Origin: Actinophytocola sp.
GTDB taxonomy: Bacteria > Actinomycetota > Actinomycetes > Mycobacteriales > Pseudonocardiaceae
Assembly: GCA_009379975.1 (NCBI GenBank)
Contig: WHSS01000019.1
Span: 1-36,343, forward strand
Reading direction: 5' to 3'
Length of the DNA: 36,343 nucleotides
Part shown: piece by piece, positions 26,248 through 35,416 of the stretch
How positions within the stretch are numbered: the stretch's first letter is position 1
How the letters are laid out: every line of letters begins with the position of its first letter
Position numbers and translations under genes: made by a program
The notes under the pieces: generated by a model
Told to the model about the DNA's origin: nothing
The model's input: the letters and a program-made list of their open reading frames with translations, nothing else
Databases searched by the model: none

Positions 26248-27804
26248 ATGGTCGTGAGGTATCCGGGGTCCGCCACCACCACTCGCAAGCTCGGGTGGCC
26301 CCGTACCCCGGATGGCGGACGGCCCAACCGGGGGGCGGTCATTGAGCAACCGAAGGGCCGCGCGAAGGCGGGTACGGCCGCGAAGGCGCGCAAGGCCCGC
26401 GGTAAGCGCAAGCGGTCCGATGACGGCTTCGCGGGTCGGTTGCACGCGTTCCGCCGCGCCCTGACCGCGTGGCTGTCCCGGCCGCTGGCCTCCTTCCACC
26501 TGGTGCTCGCGCTGTGCGGGCTGCTCACCGTGATCGGCGCGGTGATGGTGCTCTCGGCGTCCTCGGTGGAATCCACCGTGGTCACCAACGGCGCCTCGGC
26601 GTATTCGCTGTTCAAGAAGCATCTGCTGTTCGCGGTGATCGGCGTCGGGGTGTTCTGGCTCTGCGTGCGTATCCCGCTGCGGGCCATCCGGGCGGTGTCC
26701 GCGACCGTCATGTTCGTCTCGATCGGCCTGCTACTGCTCGTGCTGACACCGCTCGGCGCCACGGTGAACGGCTCGCAGGGCTGGATCGTGGTCGCGGGGG
26801 TGTCGCTTCAGCCGGTCGAGCTGGCGAAGGTGGCGCTCGCCTTGTGGGGCGCGCACATTCTGGTCGTCAAGTCCCGCTTCGCTCACCAATGGCGGCACCT
26901 GCTCGTCCCGCTGGTGCCGGTGGCCCTGCTGATGTTCGCGCTGCTGATGGCGCAGCCCGACCTCGGCGGCACGGTCAGCCTCGGCGTCGTGCTCATCGCG
27001 CTGCTGTGGTTCGGCGGCGCGCCGCGGCAGCTGTTCACCGCGGTCATCGCGGGCGGGGTCGCCGCCGTGCTCGGGCTCGCCCTGGTCGCCGATTACCGGA
27101 TGGCGCGGGTGATCTCGTTCCTGTCGCCGGGTTCGGATGCCGCGGGCGCCGGGTATCAGGCGAACCAGGCGCTCTACGCGCTGGCCGACGGCGGGTTGTT
27201 CGGCAAGGGGCTCGGGCAGGGCGGCTCCAAGTGGCATTACCTGCCCAACGTGCAGCACGACTTCATCTTCGCGCTCATCGGTGAGGAGCTCGGCTTCATC
27301 GGTTGCGCGGTGGTCATCGGGCTCTTCGCCGCGGTCGCGATCGTGGGGCTGCGCATCGCGACGCGCAACATCGACCCGTGGATCCGCATCGTCTCGGGCA
27401 GTTTGACGGCATGGCTGGTCTCGCAGGCGGCGATCAACATCGGTTACGTGGTGGGCCTGCTGCCGGTGACGGGCGTAACGTTGCCGTTGATTTCCTATGG
27501 CGGCACTTCACTGGTGATTACCCTGGGCTTGTTCGGCATCCTCGCCAACTGCGCCCGCCACGAACCCGCGGCGGTAGCGGCGCTACGCACGCAGGGGCCG
27601 GGCAAGTTCGGCAGGCTGCTGCGGCTGCCCGCGCCGGAGCCCTACCGGCCCAAGGGAAGGCCGAAGGCGGCAGGCAGGCAGGCGGCGCGGCGCGGCGCCC
27701 CACCGGCCCGCAACGCGGCCGCCACCCGCGAGCGTGCCAGGACGCACCGTGGCACGAGGACCACGAACACAAGGACATCGGCCAGACGTGGAGGAAACAG
27801 GTGA
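26248..27804 (+). CDS. ftsW: SEDS peptidoglycan glycosyltransferase FtsW
   Basis: A 518-residue SEDS-family membrane protein that polymerises lipid II at the septum with its class B penicillin-binding partner. About ten membrane segments run from [20 protein letters not shown] to [19 protein letters not shown]. The family blocks [65 protein letters not shown] and [16 protein letters not shown] are all intact. The N-terminal ~80 residues and C-terminal ~60 residues are cytoplasmic, highly basic and low in complexity (for example [18 protein letters not shown]), as in other actinobacterial FtsW proteins where tails contact FtsZ or partners. ATG 26248 has AAGGA very close; exact start uncertain. 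It overlaps murG by four bases. Confidence 0.95.
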   Translation: MVVRYPGSATTTRKLGWPRTPDGGRPNRGAVIEQPKGRAKAGTAAKARKARGKRKRSDDGFAGRLHAFRRALTAWLSRPLASFHLVLALCGLLTVIGAVMVLSASSVESTVVTNGASAYSLFKKHLLFAVIGVGVFWLCVRIPLRAIRAVSATVMFVSIGLLLLVLTPLGATVNGSQGWIVVAGVSLQPVELAKVALALWGAHILVVKSRFAHQWRHLLVPLVPVALLMFALLMAQPDLGGTVSLGVVLIALLWFGGAPRQLFTAVIAGGVAAVLGLALVADYRMARVISFLSPGSDAAGAGYQANQALYALADGGLFGKGLGQGGSKWHYLPNVQHDFIFALIGEELGFIGCAVVIGLFAAVAIVGLRIATRNIDPWIRIVSGSLTAWLVSQAAINIGYVVGLLPVTGVTLPLISYGGTSLVITLGLFGILANCARHEPAAVAALRTQGPGKFGRLLRLPAPEPYRPKGRPKAAGRQAARRGAPPARNAAATRERARTHRGTRTTNTRTSARRGGNR

Positions 27805-28901
27805 ATGAGCCCGCAGTGACCGGGCCGACGATCGTGGTGGCCGGTGGCGGCACGGCGGGACACATCGAGCCGGCGCTCGCCCTCGCCGACGCCGTCAAGC
27901 GGCTGCGGCCGGACGCGAAGGTCGTCGCGCTCGGCACCGAACGCGGCCTGGAGAACACGCTGGTCCCGGCGCGCGGCTACCCGCTCGAGCTGGTGCCGCC
28001 GGTGCCGATGCCGCGCAAGCTCACCCCGGAGCTGCTGCGGATGCCGGGCAAGGTCCGCGATTCGGTGAAGCGCACCAGGGAGGTGCTGCGGCGCGTGGGG
28101 GCGGATGTCGTCGTCGGCTTCGGCGGTTATGTCGCGTTGTCGGCATACCTCGCGGCTCGCGGTAACACGCCGATCATCGTCCACGAGGCGAACCGGCACG
28201 CCGGGCTGGCCAACAAGGTCGGCGCCCGCTTCGCGCAACGCGTGCTGGTCGCCTCGCCAGGCATACCGCTGCCGAGGGCGGAGGTCATCGGGATCCCGCT
28301 GCGGCATGCGATCACCTCGCTCGACCGAACGGCGATGCGGGAGCAAGCCCGCAAGGAGTTCGGGCTCGACCCGGACGCACCCACGCTGCTGGTTTTCGGT
28401 GGCTCGCAGGGTGCCCGTTCGATCAACGAAGCGGTGTCAGGCGCCGCGAAGGACTTCGCCGACGCCGGGATCGGCGTGCTGCACGCTCACGGCCCCAAGA
28501 ACACCCTCGTGGTGCGGGAGTTCCCCGGCAGGCCGCCGTATGTCCCGGTGCCGTACCTGGAACGGATGGACCTGGCCTACGCCGCGGCCGACGCGGTGCT
28601 GTGCCGGTCCGGGGCGATGACGGTCGCCGAGGTGTCCGCGGTGGGCCTACCCGCGGTCTTCGTGCCGCTGGCGCACGGCAATGGCGAACAGGCCCTCAAC
28701 GCGCAGCCCGCGGTGGCCGCCGGTGCGGCCACACTGGTGCCTGACGCCGACCTCACGGCGGCCTGGGTAGCCGAACAGGTGGTACCGCTCGTTGTGGACA
28801 AAACGCGGTTGGAGACAATGAGTACTGCGGCCGTCGGCCTCGGACACCGGGAGGCCGACGAAGTGCTCGCCAAGATTGTCTTGGAGGCTTGCGGTGCGTG
28901 A
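27801..28901 (+). CDS. murG: UDP-GlcNAc:lipid I transferase MurG
   Basis: A 366-residue GT-B glycosyltransferase that adds GlcNAc to lipid I on the inner membrane face, completing lipid II. The first glycine loop [19 protein letters not shown], the middle [14 protein letters not shown] and [12 protein letters not shown], the second-domain start [17 protein letters not shown], and the UDP-GlcNAc site [22 protein letters not shown] with [11 protein letters not shown] are all present. The GTG start at 27801 overlaps the ftsW stop (GTGA) and has GGAGG (27790-27794) six bases upstream. The longer frame from 27303 runs through the end of ftsW and is rejected. It overlaps murC by eight bases. Confidence 0.97.
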   Translation: MNEPAVTGPTIVVAGGGTAGHIEPALALADAVKRLRPDAKVVALGTERGLENTLVPARGYPLELVPPVPMPRKLTPELLRMPGKVRDSVKRTREVLRRVGADVVVGFGGYVALSAYLAARGNTPIIVHEANRHAGLANKVGARFAQRVLVASPGIPLPRAEVIGIPLRHAITSLDRTAMREQARKEFGLDPDAPTLLVFGGSQGARSINEAVSGAAKDFADAGIGVLHAHGPKNTLVVREFPGRPPYVPVPYLERMDLAYAAADAVLCRSGAMTVAEVSAVGLPAVFVPLAHGNGEQALNAQPAVAAGAATLVPDADLTAAWVAEQVVPLVVDKTRLETMSTAAVGLGHREADEVLAKIVLEACGA

Positions 28902-30348
28902 TGCGGGCGTTCCCAGCGTGCTACAGCGCGCACACCTGATCGGCATCGGCGGCGCCGGGATGAGCGGCATCGCCCGCATCCTGCTGGCCAGGGGTGCCGC
29001 CGTGTCCGGCTCGGATGCCAAAGACTCGCGGACCTTCCTCACGCTGCGCGCGCAGGGCGCCGAGATCGCGATCGGGCAGCGGGGCGAGAACCTGGACCTG
29101 CTCGCCGACGAGCCGTCGGCGGTGATCGTCTCGACCGCCATCAAGGAGAGCAACCCTGAGTTCGTCGAGGCGCGGCGGCGGGGTATCACCGTGCTGCACC
29201 GGGCCGAGGTGCTTGCCGAGCTGATGGCGGGCCACATCGTGGTCTGCATCGCGGGCACGCACGGCAAGACTTCGACGACGTCGATGCTGACGGTGGCGTT
29301 GCAGCACTGCAGGCTGGACCCGTCTTTCGCCATCGGCGGTGACCTCAACGAGTCGGGCGCCAACGCTCATCACGGCGGCGGCGAGATCTTCGTCGCGGAA
29401 GCCGACGAGAGCGATGGTTCGTTCCTGGTCTACTCGCCGACGGTCGCCGTCATCACCAACATCGAGCTCGATCATCTCGATCATCACGGCACGGCCGAGG
29501 CGTATTCGGCGGTGTTCACCGACTTCGTGCAGCGGATCCGCCCCGGCGGCACACTGATCCTATGCGCGGACGATTCCGCCGCGGTTGAGCTGGTTGACCG
29601 CGCGGTGGCCGACGGGTTGCTTGCCGACGGCGTGCGCATCCGCCGCTACGGCCGTGCGGCCACGGGCGAGGACGACGCGCGGGTGCTCGATTACCAGCCG
29701 CGCACCGACGACGGGGGAGTGGTCCGCATCGCGCTGCGGGGCGCCGAACTCGACGTCGAGGTCGCGGTGCCCGGCGAGCACATGGCGTTCAACACCATCG
29801 CGGCGCTGCTCGCGGGCGAAGCACTGGGAGCGCCCGCGGCCTGCCTCGGCGAAGGGCTCGCCGCGTTCGGCGGCGTCCGCAGGCGGTTCGAGTTCAAGGG
29901 CCGCTCGGGTGACGTGCGGGTCTACGACGACTATGCCCATCACCCGACCGAGGTCGCCGCCCAGCTGCGGGCGGTGCGCCATGCCGCGGGCGGCGGGCGC
30001 GTGCTCGTGGTGTTTCAGCCACACCTGTACTCGCGGACCAAGGCCTTCGCCAAGGCCTTCGCCGACGCGCTTGGCCTCGCCGACGAGGTGGTCGTACTCG
30101 ATGTCTTCGGTGCAAGGGAGGAGCCGGAACCCGGGGTGTCCGGCGCGATGATCGCCGATCAGATCACCGGTGCCAAGACGTACTACGAGCCCGCCTTCGA
30201 CCGTGCCGCGACGCTGGCGGCCGGGCTCGCCAGGCCGGGCGACGTGCTGGTCACCATGGGCGCGGGCGATGTGACCCAGCTCGGCGGGGAGATCATCAGG
30301 GAACTCGACGACCGGGGGAACGGCGCCGCCCCGCCATCGGGGAAATAG
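28894..30348 (+). CDS. murC: UDP-MurNAc-L-alanine ligase MurC
   Basis: A 484-residue Mur ligase that adds L-alanine to UDP-MurNAc, the first stem-peptide step. It shows [18 protein letters not shown] at the N-terminus, the ATP loop [15 protein letters not shown], the [10 protein letters not shown] and [11 protein letters not shown] blocks, and in the C-terminal domain [16 protein letters not shown] and [17 protein letters not shown] 28894 is chosen because GGAGG (28883-28887) is six bases upstream and the frame then overlaps the murG stop by eight bases; the frame extends 18 bases further up without a binding site. The ftsQ start follows the stop by three bases. Confidence 0.97.
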   Translation: MRDAGVPSVLQRAHLIGIGGAGMSGIARILLARGAAVSGSDAKDSRTFLTLRAQGAEIAIGQRGENLDLLADEPSAVIVSTAIKESNPEFVEARRRGITVLHRAEVLAELMAGHIVVCIAGTHGKTSTTSMLTVALQHCRLDPSFAIGGDLNESGANAHHGGGEIFVAEADESDGSFLVYSPTVAVITNIELDHLDHHGTAEAYSAVFTDFVQRIRPGGTLILCADDSAAVELVDRAVADGLLADGVRIRRYGRAATGEDDARVLDYQPRTDDGGVVRIALRGAELDVEVAVPGEHMAFNTIAALLAGEALGAPAACLGEGLAAFGGVRRRFEFKGRSGDVRVYDDYAHHPTEVAAQLRAVRHAAGGGRVLVVFQPHLYSRTKAFAKAFADALGLADEVVVLDVFGAREEPEPGVSGAMIADQITGAKTYYEPAFDRAATLAAGLARPGDVLVTMGAGDVTQLGGEIIRELDDRGNGAAPPSGK

Positions 30349-30351
30349 CGC

Positions 30352-31119
30352 GTGGCCCCGACACGGCAGCGATCGGGCTCGCGCGCCACCCGTTCGGTGC
30401 GAGGGAGGAGGCCCGCCGCCGCCCGGAAACGCACCGGCAATGCACCCGCCAGGCGTAAGGCATTGCGGCGCCGCTGGGTCGCGGTGCTCAGCGTGCTCAC
30501 GGTGCTCGGCCTCGGCTACACCGTGGGCTTCACCGAGTTGCTGGCGGTGCGTTCGATCGAGGTCAGCGGGACCGACCGGATCGAGCAGGCCACGGTGCTC
30601 GACCTTGCCGCGATCCCGCGGCTGCGACCGATGGTGCGGGCGGACACCGACGGGATCGAACAGCGCATCGCCAAGGTGCCGCAGGTCGAGCGCGTCGTGG
30701 TGTCCCGGACGTGGCCGTCGACGATCACCATCGAGATCACCGAGCGTCACCCGGTCGCCTACTTCGTCGCACACGACGGGATCCGGCTCGTCGACCGGGC
30801 GGGCGTGCCGTTTCACGAGGTCGGCAAGCGACCCAAGAAGCTGCCGCGGCTGAAGGTGGAGACCGTGGCCGCGTCGGATCAGGCGACCGGGGCGGCCATG
30901 CGGGTCCTGACGGCCATCCCTGACAAGCTGCGCAAGCGCGTCACCGAGGTGTCGGCGGACACCGGCAACAGCGTCGAGCTTCGGTTGACCAAGGGCAAGG
31001 TGGTGCGCTGGGGCAACGCCGCGCAGATCGAGCGCAAGGCGCAGGTACTCGGTGCCTTGCTTTCCCGCCCTGGCGAGTACTACGACGTGTCGAGCCCGGA
31101 ATTACCGACGGTGCGGTGA
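30352..31119 (+). CDS. ftsQ: Division protein FtsQ
   Basis: A 255-residue bitopic division protein. Residues 1-40 are a very basic cytoplasmic tail (RSGSRATRSVRGRRPAAARK), followed by one membrane segment near RWVAVLSVLTVLGLGYTVGF. The external part begins with the POTRA domain (LLAVRSIEVSGTDRIEQATV, ending VSRTWPSTITIEITERHPVAYF) and continues as the beta domain (IRLVDRAGVPFHEVG). FtsQ links early ring proteins to the septal synthases. GTG 30352 lies three bases after the murC stop. The extracellular part is complete; length is normal for the group. Confidence 0.92.
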   Translation: MAPTRQRSGSRATRSVRGRRPAAARKRTGNAPARRKALRRRWVAVLSVLTVLGLGYTVGFTELLAVRSIEVSGTDRIEQATVLDLAAIPRLRPMVRADTDGIEQRIAKVPQVERVVVSRTWPSTITIEITERHPVAYFVAHDGIRLVDRAGVPFHEVGKRPKKLPRLKVETVAASDQATGAAMRVLTAIPDKLRKRVTEVSADTGNSVELRLTKGKVVRWGNAAQIERKAQVLGALLSRPGEYYDVSSPELPTVR

Positions 31120-31248
31120 GCGAGCCGAGGGGCAGATCCGCCTGGACGCTCGATGGTGGAGGCGGGAATCACAAACACCCTCGACACGCGGCGTGGCTGC
31201 TGGATTCGACGCTGTGTGATGCCTACCGTCCACAAACAACGCCGGGAG

Positions 31249-31277
31249 TTGACATAACTCTAAGCCTCATGTAGAGG
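31249..31277 (+). promoter_or_regulatory. ftsZ promoter
   Basis: TTGACA (31249-31254), a perfect -35, is followed after 17 bases by TAGAGG (31272-31277). CTCTA (31257-31261) and TAGAG (31272-31276) form an inverted repeat within the promoter, which could be an operator. The leader to the ftsZ ATG is about 80 bases. This is the best sigma-70 promoter in the window. The rest of the 244-base gap between ftsQ and ftsZ has only weak motifs (such as TACCGT at 31224-31229). Confidence 0.7.
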
Positions 31278-31363
31278 TTCAGGGTTTGACCACGATCATT
31301 TCATCCGATCAGGTCAATTTCCGGCGGGTGAGTTGCTCAGCCACGATCAGGAAGGCGGACCCG

Positions 31364-32656
31364 ATGACGCCCCCGCACAACTACCTCGCGGTGATCAAGG
31401 TCGTCGGAATCGGCGGCGGCGGTGTCAATGCCGTGAACCGCATGATCGAGGTCGGCCTCAAGGGGGTCGAGTTCATCGCGGTGAACACCGACGCCCAGGC
31501 GCTGTTGATGTCCGACGCCGACGTCAAGCTCGACATCGGTCGCGAGCTCACCCGCGGTCTCGGCGCCGGTGCCGCGCCCGAAGTCGGGCAGCGCGCCGCC
31601 GAAGATCACCGGGAAGAGATCGAAGAGGTGATCAAGGGCGCCGACATGGTCTTCGTGACCGCGGGCGAGGGCGGTGGCACCGGTACCGGTGGCGCGCCGG
31701 TCGTCGCGCAGGTCGCCCGCAAGCTCGGCGCGTTGACGATAGGAGTCGTCACCCGCCCGTTCTCGTTCGAGGGCAAGCGCCGCGGCAAGCAGGCCGAAGA
31801 CGGCATTCAGCAGCTGCGCAACGAGTGCGACACGCTGATCGTGATCCCGAACGACCGGCTGCTGCAGCTCGGCGACATCGGGGTCTCGCTGATGGACGCC
31901 TTCCGGTCGGCCGATGAGGTGTTGCTCTCCGGTGTGCAGGGCATCACCGATCTGATCACCACCCCCGGCCTGATCAACCTCGACTTCGCCGACGTCAAGA
32001 GCGTCATGTCCGGGGCGGGCAGCGCCCTGATGGGTATCGGATCGGCGCGCGGCGAGGGCAGGGCGGTGCAGGCCGCCGAGAAAGCCATCAACTCCCCGTT
32101 GCTCGAAGCCTCCATGGACGGCGCGCACGGCGCGTTGCTGTCCATCGCGGGCGGCTCGGACCTGGGCTTGTTCGAGATCAACGAAGCGGCTTCGCTGGTG
32201 CAGGAGGCCGCTCACCCCGAGGCCAACATCATCTTCGGCACGATCATCGACGACTCGCTCGGCGACGAGGTGCGGGTGACCGTGATCGCTGCCGGGTTCG
32301 ACGCGGGCGCCCCGACGCACAAGAAGCTGGACCCGCCGACGGTCAGCTCGCGCAGGCCCATGGCCTCGGCGGAGTCGGGCGAGCTCCGCGGCAACGCGGC
32401 GCGGCCGCCGCAAGGCCCCCCGACGCAGCCGGTGAGCCCGCAGCGCCCGCAGGCCCCCGTGGCCGCCAATGGCGCGTCCGGCGCCGCGAGCGGCCCGCCG
32501 AACGGGATGGGCCGTAGCGGCGTGCCGCAGTCGCCGGTGAACCGCGGTATCGCCGCCAACGGTGCCGGCCGGGGCAGCCTGCCCGGGCGCGCCGTGCCGG
32601 TGACCGACGACAGCGACGACGACGAGGTGGATGTGCCGCCGTTCATGCGCCGCTAG
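31364..32656 (+). CDS. ftsZ: Cell division GTPase FtsZ
   Basis: A 430-residue tubulin-like GTPase that forms the Z ring. The N-terminal [18 protein letters not shown], the tubulin signature GGGTGTG (103-109), NDRLLQL, and the T7 loop region [12 protein letters not shown] that completes the GTP site of the next subunit are intact. After residue ~320 there is a Pro/Gly/Asn-rich linker ([20 protein letters not shown]), ending in the acidic-then-conserved tail [13 protein letters not shown], the actinobacterial partner-binding peptide that SepF and FtsW contact. ATG 31364 has AGGAAGG (31349-31355) eight bases upstream; an in-frame start at 31286 would overlap the promoter leader and is rejected. 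It has its own promoter and is followed by three hairpins. Confidence 0.98.
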   Translation: MTPPHNYLAVIKVVGIGGGGVNAVNRMIEVGLKGVEFIAVNTDAQALLMSDADVKLDIGRELTRGLGAGAAPEVGQRAAEDHREEIEEVIKGADMVFVTAGEGGGTGTGGAPVVAQVARKLGALTIGVVTRPFSFEGKRRGKQAEDGIQQLRNECDTLIVIPNDRLLQLGDIGVSLMDAFRSADEVLLSGVQGITDLITTPGLINLDFADVKSVMSGAGSALMGIGSARGEGRAVQAAEKAINSPLLEASMDGAHGALLSIAGGSDLGLFEINEAASLVQEAAHPEANIIFGTIIDDSLGDEVRVTVIAAGFDAGAPTHKKLDPPTVSSRRPMASAESGELRGNAARPPQGPPTQPVSPQRPQAPVAANGASGAASGPPNGMGRSGVPQSPVNRGIAANGAGRGSLPGRAVPVTDDSDDDEVDVPPFMRR

Positions 32657-32670
32657 CGGAGCGCGGCGCG

Positions 32671-32717
32671 AAGGTGCCATGGGGTGCCTATATGGCACCC
32701 GGGGCCACCTTGGGCTC
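32671..32717 (+). repeat. Repeat family 1, copy 4, terminator-like
   Basis: AAGGTGCC at the left, the core GGGTGCCTATATGGCACCC, and CCACCTTGGGCTCC at the right. The inner stem GGGTGCC/GGCACCC is perfect around TATAT; the outer GGTG/CACC also pairs, with a mismatched middle. It lies 14 bases after the ftsZ stop, where a terminator is expected. Confidence 0.75.
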
Positions 32718-32750
32718 CACCGCCGCCTGCCGAAATGGGGCGAATCGGGC

Positions 32751-32868
32751 GTGGTGGCGCTTTACTCGGGGCGCGGCGACCTTAAGCTGGTGGCGCTCGG
32801 GCAGGTGCACCTGCCCGCGTTATTTGTCCGAGGGTCGCCGCGGGGGTCCCCGAGTCAAGCGCCACCAC
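32751..32868. repeat. 118-base nested inverted repeat between ftsZ and pgeF
   Basis: The outer arms (32751-32771 and 32848-32868) match at 20 of 21 positions; the left starts GTGGTGGCGCTTT, the right ends AAGCGCCACCAC. Directly inside, CGCGGCGACC (32772-32781) pairs perfectly with GGTCGCCGCG (32833-32842), leaving a 5-base bulge on the right. In the centre is a perfect 20-base palindrome built from CGGGCAGGTG and its complement (32798-32817). No coding sequence fits. The 332-base gap between ftsZ and pgeF consists of this element, repeat family 1 copy 4 to its left and a terminator-like hairpin to its right. Confidence 0.7.
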
Positions 32869-32892
32869 ATGCCTCACTGACTCGGAGGGCGT

Positions 32893-32947
32893 GAGCCGAG
32901 CGGCCCGCTGGGTGTACATATCCTGTACCCAACGGGCCCCTCGGCTC
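32893..32947 (+). terminator. Long hairpin upstream of pgeF
   Basis: GAGCCGAG (32893-32900) pairs with CTCGGCTC (32940-32947), then GGCCCG with CGGGCC, then TGGGTGTAC with GTACCCA with a small bulge, around a loop of ATATCCT. The loop also contains TATCCT (32919-32924), which could act as a -10 for pgeF 65 bases downstream. No U-tract follows; it may terminate readthrough from ftsZ or act as an mRNA leader structure. Confidence 0.5.
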
Positions 32948-32988
32948 GTCCGGCCACACTCCGGCCAGACCAACGGAAGGCAGACGCG

Positions 32989-33696
32989 GTGCGCATTCGT
33001 CGGGTGATCACCACACGAGAAGGTGGGCGCTCGCGGCCGCCGTTTGGCTCGTTCAATCTGGGCGATCACGTCGGAGACGACCCGGCCGCGGTGGCGGCCA
33101 ATCGGGGTCGGCTCGCCACCGAACTCGGGCTGGACGAGCGCAAGGTGGTGTGGATGGAGCAGGTCCACGGGCGCACCATCACCGTCGTGACCGGGCCGCT
33201 GGATACCCCGGCCGAAGCGACCGACGGGCTGGTGACCGCTGAGGCGGGTCTCGCGGTGGCCGTACTGGTCGCCGACTGCGTTCCGGTGCTCCTCGGCGAT
33301 CCGGAAGCCGGCGTCGTCGCCGCGGTGCACGCGGGCCGGGTAGGCGCTCGCGTGGGCGTCGTCCCGGCCGCGCTCGCCGCGATGATGGAGCTCGGTGCCG
33401 AGCCAGGCAGGGTGCAAGCGTTGCTCGGCCCGTCGATCTGCGGTGAATGCTACGAGGTGCCGCAGGCCATGGCCGCCGACGTGGAGCAGCACCTGCCCGG
33501 CAGCGTGGCCCGTAGCCGTCGCGGCACGCCGAGCCTCGACCTGCGCGCCGGGCTGTGGCAGCAGCTCGCCGACGCCGGGATCGGCAAGATCGGCGTCGAC
33601 CCGAGGTGCACCGTCGAGGACCACACCTTGTTCAGCTACCGCCGGCAGGGGCAGACGGGCCGGATAGCCGCCGTCACCTGGGTGGACGCGGCATGA
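32989..33696 (+). CDS. pgeF: Peptidoglycan editing factor / multicopper-type YfiH (PgeF)
   Basis: A 235-residue YfiH/DUF152 protein. The metal-site residues are in WMEQVHGRTI, ADCVPVLL, AVHAGRVGAR and CTVEDHTLFSYRR, matching the His/Cys/His pattern of the family. The family was first called polyphenol oxidase or laccase-like; in E. coli PgeF removes misincorporated amino acids from UDP-MurNAc precursors, which fits its place between ftsZ and sepF. The GTG start at 32989 has GGAAGG (32975-32980) eight bases upstream. The stop overlaps the start of yggS by four bases (ATGA). Enzymatic role in actinobacteria is inferred. Confidence 0.9.
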   Translation: MRIRRVITTREGGRSRPPFGSFNLGDHVGDDPAAVAANRGRLATELGLDERKVVWMEQVHGRTITVVTGPLDTPAEATDGLVTAEAGLAVAVLVADCVPVLLGDPEAGVVAAVHAGRVGARVGVVPAALAAMMELGAEPGRVQALLGPSICGECYEVPQAMAADVEQHLPGSVARSRRGTPSLDLRAGLWQQLADAGIGKIGVDPRCTVEDHTLFSYRRQGQTGRIAAVTWVDAA

Positions 33697-34424
33697 GTGA
33701 GCGGATCGACGAGCTGCGTCGCTCGCTTGCCGCCGTCCGCGAGCGCATCGACGCCGCCTGCGCCGCGGCTGGGCGCGATCCCGGCGAAGTCCGGCTGCTC
33801 GCGGTGACCAAGACCTTTCCCGCGTCCGATGTGGCCGCACTGATCGACATCGGCCTGCGCGACTTCGCGGAGAACAAGGACCAGGAAGGCCGAGGCAAGG
33901 CGGCCGAGGTCGCCGAGCTGCGGCCGGGGGTGCCGGTGCGCTGGCACATGGTCGGCAGGCTCCAGCGCAACAAGGCGCGTTCGGTCGTCAGGTGGGCCGA
34001 TGAGGTGCAGTCGGTCGATTCGGCAAGGCTGGCCGACGCGCTGGCGAAGGCGGTCACCACGAGCCGCGAGCGCGGGGAGCGTGACGGCCCGTTGGACGTC
34101 CAGCTACAGGTCAGTATGGACGGAGACGCCACGCGCGGGGGATGTCCGGTCGATCAAGTTCTCCAGCTTGTTGATCATGTAACTCGGCTGGGTGAAATCT
34201 CGGTTCGCGGGCTGATGACCGTGGCGCCGCGCGATGCCGATGAGAATGAGACCTTTGCCCGGCTTGCGGCATTGTTCGAGCGGCTTCGTCGTGATCATGT
34301 CGGTCTCGTCGAGCTTTCCGCGGGGATGAGCGGTGATCTCGAGCGCGGGATAGCACACGGCTCGACGTGTGTGCGTGTCGGAACCGCGTTGCTTGGCGGA
34401 CGAGAGCTAGCCTCGCTTGAGTGA
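33693..34424 (+). CDS. PLP homeostasis protein YggS
   Basis: A 243-residue alanine-racemase-fold, pyridoxal-phosphate-binding protein of the YggS/PROSC family. The cofactor lysine is in LLAVTKTFP, and HMVGRLQRNKAR, VQLQVSMDGDATRGG, GLMTVAPRDAD and SAGMSGDLERGIAHGSTCVRVGTALLG are all family blocks. One stretch that is usually FGENRVQE reads FAENKDQE here, a modest deviation. These proteins keep free PLP balanced and are commonly encoded next to sepF and yggT. ATG 33693 overlaps the pgeF stop. The open frame extends further upstream through pgeF but is not used. Confidence 0.94.
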   Translation: MSERIDELRRSLAAVRERIDAACAAAGRDPGEVRLLAVTKTFPASDVAALIDIGLRDFAENKDQEGRGKAAEVAELRPGVPVRWHMVGRLQRNKARSVVRWADEVQSVDSARLADALAKAVTTSRERGERDGPLDVQLQVSMDGDATRGGCPVDQVLQLVDHVTRLGEISVRGLMTVAPRDADENETFARLAALFERLRRDHVGLVELSAGMSGDLERGIAHGSTCVRVGTALLGGRELASLE

Positions 34425-34458
34425 AGACGGGACATGCCGATAGTCACTAGGGAGTGGC

Positions 34459-35067
34459 ATGAGCACGCTGGAGAAGCTGAAGGCCTACTTCGGGATGATC
34501 CCGGCTGATGACTACGCGCCGGAAGATCCCTATGGCGGCGGCTACGACGATGGCGGCTACGGCTACGACTACGCCGAGCCGGTCCCGGCGCCGGCGCGTG
34601 GTGCGCGTAGGCGTGCCGCCTATCGTGTCGACGACCTGGACGAGATGGATGTGCCGGTGCGCGGCCGGGCCCGTTCGCGGGGTCCGGAGCCTGCCGTCAG
34701 TGGCGCGCTCGCCATGGACCGGCAGCCGGAACCGATCCGCCAGTTGCGTCCGGTTGCCGAGCAGCCGGTGGGCCTCGCCAGGGATCCGCTGAGCCGGATC
34801 GTGACACTGCACCCTACCGGCTATCCGGAGGCGCGCGACATCGGCGAAGCCTTCCGCGATGGCAACCCGGTGATCATGAACCTGACCGAGATGGCCAACG
34901 CCGACGCCAAGCGGCTCGTCGACTTCGCGGCCGGGCTGGCGTTCGCTCTACGCGGAACGATGGACAAGGTCACCAACAAGGTTTTCCTGCTCTCACCACC
35001 CGATCTCGATGTGTCGGCGGAGGACCGCAGGCGCATTGCAGAGGGTGGGTTGTTCCTCAGGCGCTGA
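34459..35067 (+). CDS. sepF: Division protein SepF
   Basis: A 202-residue Z-ring anchor. The N-terminus MSTLEKLKAYFGMIP is the amphipathic membrane-binding helix. Residues ~17-40 are rich in Gly, Tyr and Asp (DPYGGGYDDGGYGYDY), followed by a basic, disordered linker. The C-terminal SepF fold covers IVTLHPTGYPEARDIGEAF, GNPVIMNLTEMANADAKRLVDFAAGLAFAL and KVFLLSPPDLDVS, and binds the FtsZ tail. Actinobacteria lack FtsA, and SepF is the main membrane tether. ATG 34459 has GGGAG (34450-34454) just upstream. It is part of the pgeF-yggS-sepF-yggT series. Confidence 0.95.
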   Translation: MSTLEKLKAYFGMIPADDYAPEDPYGGGYDDGGYGYDYAEPVPAPARGARRRAAYRVDDLDEMDVPVRGRARSRGPEPAVSGALAMDRQPEPIRQLRPVAEQPVGLARDPLSRIVTLHPTGYPEARDIGEAFRDGNPVIMNLTEMANADAKRLVDFAAGLAFALRGTMDKVTNKVFLLSPPDLDVSAEDRRRIAEGGLFLRR

Positions 35068-35085
35068 CTAAGGCAGAGTGGACGT

Positions 35086-35370
35086 GTGGAAGCGGTCCGG
35101 ATCGTCGTCTTTTACGTGCTGTTCGTTCTCTGGCTTCTCATCCTGGCCCGTATGGTTGTCGAGATGGTGCGAGCCTTCTCGAGGGAGTGGCGTCCCGCCG
35201 GCGGGGTTGCGGTGACGCTCGAGACCATCTACACAATGACCGACCCAGTGGTTCGCTTGTCCCGCCGGCTCATCCCGATACGGCGGATCGGCAACGTGTC
35301 ACTGGACTTACCGATTATGGTGCTGGTGCTGGTTGTGTACATAATGATGCGACTGGCATATCCCGGGTAA
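35086..35370 (+). CDS. YggT family membrane protein
   Basis: A 94-residue YggT-family protein with two membrane segments (VVFYVLFVLWLLILARMVV and LPIMVLVLVVYIMMRLA) joined by a short loop containing ETIYTMTDPVVRLSRRLIP, the family hallmark (TDP..R..R...P). It is always found near sepF and divIVA in actinobacteria and Firmicutes; its role in division or membrane organisation is not settled. The GTG start at 35086 has a weak AAGG upstream, 18 bases after the sepF stop. A possible -10 for the next gene, TACCCT, lies just downstream at 35383-35388. Confidence 0.93.
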   Translation: MEAVRIVVFYVLFVLWLLILARMVVEMVRAFSREWRPAGGVAVTLETIYTMTDPVVRLSRRLIPIRRIGNVSLDLPIMVLVLVVYIMMRLAYPG

Positions 35371-35416
35371 TGGGGCCCGGGGTACCCTGCAGGCCTGGAG
35401 TGCGTGAGGTGATCAG

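Noticed and set aside
29560-30816. Minus-strand open frame opposite murC-ftsQ
   Set aside because: No recognisable domain or ribosome binding site, and fully overlapped by two confident cell-wall and division genes.
31286-31363. Upstream in-frame start giving FtsZ 26 extra residues
   Set aside because: The ATG at 31364 has a strong binding site, and the usual FtsZ N-terminus ([15 protein letters not shown]) begins there; the added stretch is the promoter leader.
32919-32924. TATCCT in the loop of the 32893-32947 hairpin as the pgeF promoter
   Set aside because: No acceptable -35 lies 16-18 bases upstream, so it is noted in the hairpin entry and not called as a promoter.
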